NCBI GenBank assembly: GCA_943704495.1
Contig: CALSCR010000312.1
Location: 1-32,925 of the forward strand
Origin: Pigoraptor chileana
Lineage: Eukaryota > Opisthokonta > Filasterea
DNA: 32,925 nt
Direction: 5' to 3'
In this document: in pieces, positions 1-8,877 of the stretch
How the letters are laid out: each line of letters begins with the position of its first letter
Position numbering within the stretch: position 1 is the first letter of the stretch
Notes under the pieces: generated by a model
Told to the model about the DNA's origin: nothing
The model's database searches: none
Seen by the model: only the letters and a program-made list of their open reading frames with translations
Program-made: the position numbers and the translations under genes

Positions 1-20
1 CCCCCCCCCCCCCCCCCCCC
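1..20. repeat. Poly-C homopolymer at window edge
   Basis: The window opens with an uninterrupted run of C, followed by a short CA-rich stretch. It lies in sequence downstream of the last visible donor of the ILEI-domain gene, so it is intronic or beyond that gene. A long homopolymer at a sequence end often marks a contig break or low-quality sequence. Confidence 0.6.
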
Positions 21-71
21 TCCCAAATACACACACACGCACACGCGTCCGTCTGTGGAAGGCGAACTTAC

Positions 72-1562
72 TTCTAGGATGCTCGAGGGAAATCCATACT
101 TGTGCGTCAAGGGGAGAGCCCCATTCCTTGAGGGACGGGGATTTCGAGTGCTTTTCCACTATGGGCTGCACGCGACCCTTCTTCGAGACCAGCAACCAGT
201 GATCTCGCCACCCAAAATCACCAAGCTCCTGCGCGCCAAGCATATTGCCAATCGTCTGGCGCTTTTCACTCGACAGGCGGAAACTTCCTTCGTCCTGCTC
301 ACGTGGTGCGAGATGCGGTGGGACCAGATACGGATATATATATATATATATGCATTTGCATCAGGTGGATACGTGTGAGTTATGTGCATTGGGGAGAGAG
401 ACGAGGATATAAAACTTGGGTTGGCAAATTAGCAAAGACATATCAGCTATAGTCTGTCGAATGTGCACATGACTGAATGCGCATGCGAGAGAGACAGGCG
501 AAGGTGCCACACACAGTCTCAGTTATGCTGCACCCCATGCAAGAGGGCAAAGCAGGTCATGGCCAAACTGCAAACACAAACGGCCTCCCTGAGTGGGAAT
601 CCCTAACATACCCGCTTGCATCCTACAACTCTCTCTCTTCTCCACACTAACTTGAATCCAACATCACTCCCTCCCTGCCCCATTCCTCTCGTGTTAGTGG
701 GCGCACATGTAAAAGCTGACTCAACAGACGAGCGCACCTTGATGGCCATCACGACAATGCGATCCCTGTGCACGTTGGTGAGGAACTCCCCAAGCGCATC
801 CTCGGCGCCGTCTGTGTATGTATCAAACAGCTGTCGCGCCATCACCTGACCCTATTGGTCATATTTTTGGTACATGAGTTTGCATCGCCATTGCGTGAGT
901 TTGAGAGAAGATGTGCGGTTGTGAGAAAATGTGCAGCATATTTCATGCACATATTCAAAACAATTACAAAACACGACAGGGCACCGATGATAACACGATA
1001 CCGACAAACAAAAAGACCAGCGTTCACCAACCGTCACTTCGTTGACAACAACCACGTGCAATCCTCGAGTTTTCTCTTCAGTGTCATTGAAGTGGATGGC
1101 ATATTCGCCATCGACCATCACGAACACGTGATTGAATGAAGATTTAACGGCAATCGATACGACGCCGGAATCTGACCGTAAGCCAGAATCTGCAACCCCA
1201 AATGCGCGTAAAAGATACAGGCAGATGTGGGCACGCACACACGCACAAATACACACACAAACATGGATATACATAACACAATACATACACGTGCACACCA
1301 CCCACAGCCAAATTTAACACTTTTGTCAGTATTAACATTAAAAAGTGCGCTCTCAATTTGAATTAACAGCAATTCTTGAGAAAAAAATACAACACCCACG
1401 CTTGCCCTCTCCGCGATGGCCAAGTTTGCCGATCCGCCGGCTTTCCTCCAGAATGAAAACCACATTGACGAGCATCATAAGCACGAAAACGGCGCCAACA
1501 ACAAAGCTGATCAACCGCGCCGTCGACAGTCCAGGCAGTCCAGACTGTCCAGAGGGCGCCAT
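72..1562 (-). CDS. Membrane-anchored ILEI/FAM3-domain protein (partial, 3' end off window)
   Basis: Exons in transcription order: 1562-1400, 1189-1032, 851-738, 294-72, all with GT-AG borders and matching phases. They give 219 residues before a GTAAGT donor, so the gene continues left of the window. The start ATG is followed by a short cytosolic leader, a transmembrane segment at about residues 17-38, then a luminal part. An ILEI (interleukin-like EMT inducer) domain is recognised by GLHVVVVNEVTGQVMA, LFDTYTDGAEDALGEFL, MAIKDEGSFRL, and a tail with WRDHW, EKHSKSPSLKEWGSP. This order matches FAM3 proteins and the stem domain of POMGNT1, where the fold binds carbohydrate. A type II anchor plus ILEI favours a Golgi/ER glycosylation protein over a secreted cytokine-like one, but a following glycosyltransferase domain cannot be seen. 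An upstream in-frame ATG at 1694 would add 44 residues. I prefer 1562 because it puts the anchor near the N-terminus. Confidence 0.82.
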
Positions 1563-2664
1563 TTCGTCCACCGAGAGAATGCTCGGTTCGGCGCCGCTTT
1601 CCGTCCGTCGGCCTAAAGTTCCTCTCCTGGAAGAAGGGCAGGCGCTCCACTCGATCACTGCTGCCCGTGGGTGGGCTGCATTGCTACACTGCACATACGC
1701 GAATAACAGCGACAGTTGCCCAGCTGCTGTAATTGTCAGCGTTGCAAGTTATGGGAGGGATTGAAGCAGACGCTTAAAACTCGCACGCGCTGTACCTCTA
1801 TATACACAACTCAGGTGCTTTCCCATGCCGAACATACAGGGCAGAAATACTCCATTGGCCAGCGGATCTAGATGATCACGTGCCACCTTCCGATCTATCA
1901 CGTGACACATTGTGTGACGTCAATGGAAGGTGACATCATTAAAGGATTGTACCGGTTGTAATGTGTGTGGTCACGTGATAGATTGGTCACGTGATTGGTC
2001 ATGTGCGCAAAGTGTCGGGGGACGGCAGCCTTTCTGCCTGTTCGGCGTTGCCATGACAGTAATTGAGCCCCGAATGGCACAGTCAGTTGAGTCAATGCAC
2101 AGGCGGGGGTTTTGCAGACACATTCATCAGGGGTGAAGCCCTGCGGTTCACACCTCTTGTGTTGAAGACACGTCTGTCTAAGTCTATAAATATCCCAGCG
2201 ACACCTGGGAGCATAACTTTCGGCTTGATTTTCTCACCGGGAGACGTTTTTTGCTGTAGAATGATTCTCGCCACGTCATAGTAAATCCGGTACATTGACA
2301 TGAGTTTTATTAAATTTTTTTTTGAAAGTTCACACCTTCCTAATGCGTGCAGTCGACCGTAAAAGGTAATTCATGGCAGACCGAAAGGGCAACAACAGTC
2401 TCCAAACTCCCTTAATTGGCTGTCGGGGGTTATGTGAGGGGTGCAGCACCCTCCGGTGTGGGGGCTGCCACGCACTTGGCACGAACGCACCAGCACTGGC
2501 AGCCGTCGTCACAATCGTCGAGGCAGATAGCAACCATCGTGTTGTGTTCTATCTACGCGTGGATGAACGACGCAGCGTCTCAAAGTGCGGTCTTGGAGCT
2601 ACAAACAACACATTGTGTCCATCCTTCCCAACAATTTTGAATCGGACACGTTGCAAACAAAAAG
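1563..2664. other. Divergent intergenic region, no gene seen
   Basis: About 1.1 kb between the minus-strand ILEI gene and the plus-strand Ser-rich gene. Open frames here are short, overlap each other on both strands and show no recognisable domain. The notable content is a cluster of CACGTG palindromes and a TGACGTCA near 1876-1994, annotated separately. A frame at 2373-2801 runs into the next gene in another frame and looks like chance. Confidence 0.6.
1876..1994. promoter_or_regulatory. Cluster of TCACGTG(A) palindromes with one TGACGTCA
   Basis: Within 120 bp there are four CACGTG-core sites, at 1876-1882, 1898-1905, 1971-1978 and 1987-1994, three of them the full palindrome TCACGTGA. A CRE-like TGACGTCA lies at 1915-1922. 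CACGTG is the classic E-box/G-box core bound by bHLH and bZIP factors. The cluster lies about 310-430 bp upstream of the ILEI gene and 670-790 bp upstream of the Ser-rich gene. That a factor binds here is inference from density and palindromy. Confidence 0.5.
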
Positions 2665-3423
2665 ATGCTGCCACCTTTGGTCAAAACACCCGGCAACAGC
2701 AGTCCGCGCGGGTCGAAAAACGCCGATTTGGAAATGACGACTGTTCTCGTGTCGACAAATGGCAGAGTAAGTCCAATTCAGTCACACGTTGGCCAAAATG
2801 ATACCGCCGCCGTGAACGCCGTTACAATGCCTCAGCTCGTCCCTCTCAGCCCAACGTTGGAAACTGCACAACAGAGGCGGAGCTTGGAGGCGCAGCTGGC
2901 AGCGACCTCGATAACAATACAACAAACGCGGAGCTACCCTGGACCGGCCGACGCGGCATCAACCGAATTTCGGGGACGTCGCGCATCTATTTCGGTCGGC
3001 AATGCCGGTTTGTTGCCCGTTGCTGCGAGGGCGCGCAGATGGACCCTCGGAGCCAGCGACTCAGTCCCCATCATTATCCCCAATTTGCCGCCGGAATCAC
3101 TATCCCCTTCTGCGGGGCCGCAGAACACATCCCCAACACAGTCGACCACGGGGATTTCTGCAGCGTCCACTCGGAGTTTGCTTATGTCGGACAGCGCCAA
3201 GTCCTTGACACTGAAGTCGCCCGCGAATCGCCGGAAATCGTGCGCGGGGGAGCTCCTCTACAAGTGCGACAAGATCCGCGACTCCGAGAAGGGCATGATT
3301 GGCCTGATGGGAGAAATCGAGACAATTGTTGAAAAGATGGGCAGCCAGCTGCAGCAACAAACTGAAATGGCGGAATTCGAAGCTAAGCTCGCAAAGCTGA
3401 GTGGAATTCGAAGGGCGGACTAA
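2665..3423 (+). CDS. Uncharacterised Ser/Thr-rich protein with C-terminal helix
   Basis: A single uninterrupted frame of 252 residues. I do not recognise a family. The first 185 residues are rich in Ser, Thr, Pro and Ala and probably disordered. Three basophilic-kinase-type motifs stand out: RRAS, RRWT and RRKS. The last 60 residues, from GELLYKCDKIRDSEKGM onward, are charged and heptad-like, as in a short coiled coil. The gene has no visible intron, unlike most neighbours. It is divergent from the ILEI gene and convergent with SF3B4. Length, composition and lack of stops support coding, but no homology supports it. It could be a signalling or scaffold protein; that is a guess. Confidence 0.6.
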   Translation: MLPPLVKTPGNSSPRGSKNADLEMTTVLVSTNGRVSPIQSHVGQNDTAAVNAVTMPQLVPLSPTLETAQQRRSLEAQLAATSITIQQTRSYPGPADAASTEFRGRRASISVGNAGLLPVAARARRWTLGASDSVPIIIPNLPPESLSPSAGPQNTSPTQSTTGISAASTRSLLMSDSAKSLTLKSPANRRKSCAGELLYKCDKIRDSEKGMIGLMGEIETIVEKMGSQLQQQTEMAEFEAKLAKLSGIRRAD

Positions 3424-3951
3424 GCTTAAGCATTTTGATTCTGCCGTGTGCGTGTGCGTGCTTGCGTGCGTGGTGCGTTGCGTTGCGGCGTTGCGTTGCG
3501 TTGTAGTTTGCCGTGAAACTTTATTTTCTGTATATTTTGGTTCAAAACCCGAGGCTGCTCACGTGCAACCTCGTGTTTGTGCTGACCATGAACAGTCTGC
3601 TTTGTGCAGCTCGCTTCATGTAAATTTAACTTGTATGGCGCTGTGAGTTTGACTCCCACATCTGCCAATGTAAATATTTTTCATTGAACATTTCTGAGGC
3701 ATCCTAATTTGATGAAACGAAAATCCCGACGACAACAGATTATTACAAGTGTGATGAGGGTCGTGTATTGCAGGGCACACTGCGCAAATGAGAAACGCCA
3801 CACTTTCACATCATGCCATAGGGGGGACCTGCACGAGGGAAAGAAAAAGGAGAGACATAATGAACACGCACTCAACACGTCAGATCTCATCACCAAAACA
3901 CACACCGTTTACAAAACGTCAACAAAATAGAGTAGACACGAGCAATATTGT
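3424..3951. other. Convergent intergenic spacer
   Basis: About 530 bp between the 3' ends of the Ser-rich gene and SF3B4. It holds a GTGCGTTGC-type simple repeat at about 3446-3500 and AT-richer sequence after 3600. I see no exon-like reading frame or RNA gene. Confidence 0.6.
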
Positions 3952-4318
3952 TCAGTCACCTGGAGGATACCCTTGCATTGGCGGTGGTCGCATCTGCGGT
4001 GGCATCTGACCCCATTGCTGTTGCTGTAGTGGCGGCGGGTACTGCGGGCGGAGAACACATAACAAACAGCGCGCCAAGAAACACAGGAATTAGGGACAGT
4101 GCACGTCACAACAACGTACAAACACACAAACAGCCAGCCAACAACGTAAGGTTCAGTGTTCTTAGGCGCTGCCCATGGACTCCACAACAAGAGAGAGAGA
4201 TGCATTCAAGTCAGTGTCACAGGCGCTGTGCCTGTGGACTCCACAACAAGAGATGTAGAATTCAAGTCAGTGTCATAGGCGCTGTGCCCATGGACTCCAC
4301 AACTCCACAACAAGAGAT

Positions 4319-4357
<39 letters not shown>

Positions 4358-4460
4358 TAGGATTCAAGTCAGTGTCATAGGCGCTGTGCCCATGGACTCC
4401 ACAAAAAACGCACTCGCCCCCATTTGCGGGAAACCAGCCACCACCCCTGTTGTCGGCTCC

Positions 4461-4522
<62 letters not shown>

Positions 4523-6667
4523 AACGGAAGGTAAAGAGGCCCCCACCTGACCCTGTGGCGGAGGAAATCCCATCTGTGGCGGAGGAGGGCCTGCTCCAAA
4601 CGGAGGATGGGCAAACTGGGGGGCGCCATACTGCTGGGGCTGGTTGAACTGGGGCTGGCTGAACTGGGGCTGGTTGAACTGGGGCTGGCTGAACTGGGGC
4701 TGGTGCATGACAGGCTGCGGGGGAAGAATCTGCACGGAGAGAGAGAAAGACAAAGAAAGGTAGTAATCAAGTCAGTGTCTTAGGCGCTATGCCCATGGAA
4801 AGAGATGTAGGATTCAAGTCAGTGTCTTAGGCGCTGTGCCCATGGGCTCCAGAGAGAGACCGACAGTCCTTAAAACGCCATAGGCCCAGGCCCATCGACT
4901 CCAAACTCTGAACTGAGTTTAAAACACACAAACCATCCCGAAATAACAACAGAGGATGTGATTGGGACACAAAGAAGAAGGCAAAAAGGGGGAAAACGGG
5001 AAAGAAAATGCGACGCAAAGGCGGAGTGAAGCCGTGCACGCAACCATACCGGCCGCGGCGGTTGCACCGGGACGGCAGACGGAGGGGCATCTGCGAAGCG
5101 CTGGTGAGGTCGCTCGTGGACCGCCATGGGATTCTGTGCAGCAAGAAGACGCTCTGCAATGTGTGTGCAGTGTGTGTGCGTGTGGATATGCGTGTGGATT
5201 GAATTTCAGAGCCACAAAAGCGAGGAAAATGATGTGGGAGTTATCTTTTAACAAGAAGCTGTGTGCGAGATTAAAAGCAGAAAGGAGTTGGCCCATAATA
5301 CGAGTCGTGCAAATGATAGCAGTTATCAAATCAAAAGAGCGCACAGGGCCCGACCTGTACACTCCACCAATCAAGCGCGAAATAACACACACTGTCACAC
5401 ACACTCAAAATGAAGCCAACACAACCACACACACCTGCAGCTGAACCGTGTCGCTCGCCCTTCGCATCCTTCTTGTATGCATATGAGATAGTAATGGCGC
5501 GGTTGCACAGATATTGGCCGTTCATTGCTTCAATCGCGGCATCCGACGCATCAAAACTTGCATAATTGACGAAACCAAATCCCTTCGAATTGCCTGTCTC
5601 TTGATCACGCATGATCTGCGCAAGAATGATTATTGGATGAGCGAGAAGGTTACAGCGGATCCACACAAAATATGCGACACGTCAAGGCTACATACTAGTT
5701 GGGAGGGAGGCAATGTGTACAGTATTGATACGACCAAAAGAGTTTCAGGACGCACACCTTGGGTGTTTGAATAATAACGCCAAAGGCGCTGAATGTATCG
5801 TAAAGCATCTTCTCGTCCACTTCGGGATCGAGATTGCCAATGAAGATGTTAGCGCCGACGTCAAAGTTTTTCTTATCTGCGGAAGCCTGCAAACATTCGA
5901 AACCAAACAAGCAACGCAAAAGTGGTCACGTGTCATGACGGATAGGTCAAGTCAGACATAATACAACAAAACAGGGCGCGACCAAACACGAGCGAGAACA
6001 CGAGCAGGCACCACCACAGAAATTCGAGAGTACAATGCTTCTCTTACCTTGTTGACTTTGATTGGTTTGCCAAACATCTTGATCATGTTCATAATTTTGA
6101 TGGCATAATCAGCGTCTTCCTCTGCGAGGAATTCGACAAAGCCATATCCTTGCGTCTGCTGCGTAACACGGTCTTTTGGAAGATGCACATTGACTGCGTG
6201 CGGAGGTGGTATGTGAACTCTTAGACCGTTGACTGACGTTGCAATATTTCTAATCATGGAGTCTGAAATGTCAGGGTCAGACTTTCATGGGGGAAGAGGG
6301 AGTAACTGACCCAAGATGCAGCTCCCGCTTGGCGGCCAATTAATAGTCGCCCTCCCTTCGTACTTAGCCTCAAAGAGGAAATAGATATTCACACTAAAAC
6401 GATAGCTGCATTAACCAACAAGAGACGGCAACACGCACCTACAGGGCCGGCCTGCAGAAACAACTCCCAGACAAGGGTCTCTGTGACTTGATCATCAAGG
6501 TTGCCCACATAGCATGTGGCATCTGCACTCAAGCAGCAAAAAACACAGCGAGTCGTCAATATTATCCCACGCATCCCGCAGAATCGTAACAGAAAACATT
6601 GTGGCGCAGAGTGGAGTTGCAAAATATTTTCCAACTTGCCTTGATTCCTCTCCAATGCCGCCGCCAT
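3952..6667 (-). CDS. SF3B4: Splicing factor 3b subunit 4 (SF3b49/SAP49), two RRMs
   Basis: SF3B4 is part of the U2 snRNP SF3b complex and contacts pre-mRNA near the branch site. Exons in order: 6667-6640, 6522-6439, 6193-6048, 5886-5758, 5615-5435, 5153-5050, 4729-4547, 4041-3952. They give 314 residues and all phases agree. The protein starts [22 protein letters not shown], close to animal SF3B4. RRM1 shows RNP2 CYVGNL (residues 13-18) and RNP1 [11 protein letters not shown]2 shows IFIGNL and KGFGFVNY, followed by [22 protein letters not shown]. The tail is Pro/Gln-rich with QPQF(S/N) pentapeptide repeats, and is shorter than the vertebrate tail. Intron 1 uses a GC donor (AAG|GCAAGT). Introns 6 and 7 carry copies of the dispersed 45-bp repeat and long GA tracts. 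Confidence 0.95.
4151..4404 (-). repeat. Array of four 45-bp intronic repeat copies in SF3B4 intron 7
   Basis: Four copies at 4151-4188, 4204-4247, 4259-4309 and 4361-4404 share the plus-strand cores ATTCAAGTCAGTGT and GGCGCTGTGCCCATGGACTC followed by CACAAC. Copy 3 has a duplicated AACTCCAC, and copy 1 is shortened at one side. Between copies lies GA-rich sequence (AAGAGAGAGAGATG, AAGAGATGTAG), which has grown into (GA)n at 4321-4354 and 4464-4521. In the sense of SF3B4 the element reads GTGGAGTCC...ACTGACTTGAATCC, flanked by CT tracts. It lies wholly within the intron 4042-4546. Confidence 0.85.
4464..4521. repeat. (GA)n microsatellite
   Basis: A nearly perfect GA dinucleotide run of about 57 bp in SF3B4 intron 7. 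In the sense strand of the gene it is a (CT)n pyrimidine tract just downstream of the 5' splice site. It adjoins the repeat array, and the same GA flank recurs beside copies elsewhere. Confidence 0.9.
4765..4912 (-). repeat. Intronic repeat copies in SF3B4 intron 6
   Basis: Two clear copies at 4765-4800 and 4811-4850 (TCAAGTCAGTGTCTTAGGCG, then GCCCATGG) are separated by the characteristic AGAGATGTAG linker. A third, decayed copy at about 4876-4912 keeps CCATAGGCCC and CCCATCGACTCCA. All lie within the intron 4730-5049 and in the same orientation as the array in intron 7. Confidence 0.8.
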
Positions 6668-7129
6668 CGTTCGTGCGAGTGTGACGCGAAATAGTTGAAA
6701 AGTGTCCTTTGTTCACGAACGATTACAGCATTCGTTTCGCTTTTCGTACTTAGTGTGAACAGGTAGTAAGTCCAGGTAACAAATATGGGTGCCAGCGATT
6801 TCATGAATTCTTTGCTCCGTTTTGGTCGTCTTGTATTTTACGAATCTGCCGCACACATTGACACGAACTGACTCACACACCACACACACACACATGCCAG
6901 TGGCGTGCACGCAGCTGGTCGGCCTCAGACTACTTATTGTCCAGATTTCGGCAAAGCTTAGTAAATTATTTTGAGCGAAATCTCGGCACGAAATGACACG
7001 CGACTGAGAGCATTTGCAGGGCAAAAGGGTATTGGAATTGTATAACAAAAACTTGAATGCCATTCTAGGTCCATGATTGACTCTCGACTGTCATATACAA
7101 AAGGAGCAGCGCAGACAGAATCAGTAATC
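6668..7129. other. Divergent intergenic region between SF3B4 and MgtE genes
   Basis: About 460 bp that should hold both upstream regions. It contains a short CA run near 6880-6895 and no convincing exon. I see no strong TATA box or repeated motif here, and no CACGTG cluster. Confidence 0.5.
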
Positions 7130-8423
7130 ATGGTTGCATCTCCGCTTGTGAAGCGTCGTTCTGCGCCCGCAGAGACCTCGTCTGCTGGTGGGTCGGTGCT
7201 TACATTGCCAGTTCCATACGTTAGCTAAAGCGATCAAAGTAATGACGTGAGCAAATTTGTTTGACATGTGTGCCCAGCATATGAATCTCGACCCATACAA
7301 GCGACCCCTGGGAAAGGGTTGTCGTTGTACGAGCAACTGCGGAGCCAACAACTTCAACTCCAACAGCAACTGGACCAGGTCTGCATCTGCATATGCCCTA
7401 GACAATGTTCATGACAGAGTGCCGAAGTTGCGAACATGAATCACTTTGGTATTTTTTCTGTGTGTTTAATCGACAAATGCACGTTCTTAACTTGCACTCG
7501 CATTTGGAATCCCGGGAGCGACACACACATGTGTGCAAATAATTGTAATAATAGAATAACACGCGATTTTCGTACACCGCACAGGTTCAACAACAAATCG
7601 ATGTGATTGAAGGCGTAGACAATGGCTTCCTTGCAACGGTTGCAAAGCGCACCTCCGTTCTGGTCGCATTGCTCCTCACGCAGTCGCTCTCCAGTATGAT
7701 CCTAGAGCGATACGAAGTGTTGCTTGCTTCTCACATGATTGTCACACTCTTTTTGACCATGCTGGTTGGTGCTGGAGGCAACGCCGGCAACCAGGTATGC
7801 ATTTTGAAAGTGGCTTAAGTGGTGTATCAGGGCCTTCCCTCGCGTTTTGTTTGATTTGAAGCAGGAATCTTTTGTGCACTGCAGATCTTTGTGCTTTGCC
7901 ACTCGTGTTAATCGATCTGTTTGTCGTCATGCCCGATATTGCAGTCGGCAGTGAATGTGATCCGCGGATTAGCAACTGGCGCGATTGGACGAGGAAACAC
8001 CTTCCAACTCGTTGTTTCTGAATTTGCGACAGGAGTTGTTATGGCAACACTCATGTGCATGGCAGCGTTCGTACGGGTGATCTACTCGCAGAAGGTACTG
8101 ACTGAAATTGGGTCTTGATTCATTGATTGTACATTTATGCCTTTATTCCTTGCTTCTAGCTAAAAATTCTCGTTTGCTGGCTTTTGCAGGATGAGGACCC
8201 TCGAGCTGGATATGCCATCGTGTTTTCCCTCTTTGTCATAGTTGTCGCATCAGTCGTTCTGGGCACATTGCTTCCACTACTGTTTGCTGGTGTTGGGCTC
8301 GATCCAGCGCATGCAGGACCCGCGATTCAAGTTGTCATGGACATTCTTGGTGTTGGAATCACCTGCCTCACATGTTTTTGGGTGCTCATGACATCGGATG
8401 GGAGCACTGTGAAAAATGAATGA
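7130..8423 (+). CDS. MgtE/SLC41-type divalent cation transporter, membrane domain only
   Basis: Exons 7130-7187, 7278-7378, 7585-7794, 7945-8094 and 8190-8423 give 250 residues with consistent phases. The family carries Mg2+ and similar cations across membranes. Residues 35-62 form a Leu/Gln-rich amphipathic helix, LSLYEQLRSQQLQLQQQLDQ. Five hydrophobic segments follow at roughly 76-93, 98-116, 145-168, 183-208 and 222-240. The family signature GGNAGNQ lies at 117-123, followed by SAVNVIRGLATG. The order and signature match the MgtE integral membrane domain. The N-terminal MgtE_N domain and CBS pair of bacterial MgtE are absent, and there is one membrane repeat rather than the two of animal SLC41. 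It would need to form a dimer. The cellular membrane cannot be told from sequence. Confidence 0.88.
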
Positions 8424-8877
8424 ACCATGGTACCTTCGGAAGGTGACATGAAATTGACTTTAGCGTTTCATACCTAACTTGAGTCAGTAAGAGACCGAAT
8501 TCTGTAAACCCACCGTCTCTACCAAGTTAAATGTGCCACTTAGTAATTTAGCGGACTGAGACATGGCGATCGATTGCCTTGATAGTTAGTAATGGTAGTA
8601 TGAAATTCCACTTATTAGGGATACACATCTATTCGAAATTCAAATAATATTTAGTAGGTTTCCACGCGATGTTTTTCGTATCCAGGGCGACACAACTGAA
8701 ACAAACCCCGAAACGCACACACACCCTCACATAGTCCAGTAGTGCCACACGCACTCCGCACGCACCACCCATCACACACTATTAATTAAATGTGTCGTTG
8801 GATCTCAGACGAAACTTTAACCTCACTAATCTCTTCCACACTATTTCGCGACTCTTGGTCAATATCAACAAACGAAA
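8424..8877. other. Intergenic spacer upstream of GST
   Basis: About 450 bp between two plus-strand genes, moderately AT-rich, with a CA-rich stretch at about 8715-8775. The 60 bp before the GST start are pyrimidine- and A-rich, and the ATG has an AAA context at -3. No other gene is visible. Confidence 0.5.

Noticed and set aside
2373-2801. 142-codon plus-strand frame overlapping the Ser-rich gene start
   Set aside because: It has no domain, Cys-rich then basic composition without pattern, and overlaps the better-supported frame at 2665.
4361-4404. GATTCAAGTC in the repeat resembles a tRNA B box, suggesting a tRNA-derived SINE
   Set aside because: No A-box-like sequence lies 30-60 bp upstream, which is a GA tract. 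There is no A-rich tail and no target duplication that I can see. The resemblance is to about 8 of 10 bases and may be chance.
4151-4850. Regularly spaced repeats resembling a CRISPR array
   Set aside because: Units are diverged, spacers are GA tracts rather than unique sequence, copies recur in other genes' introns, and the host is a eukaryotic gene with no cas genes.
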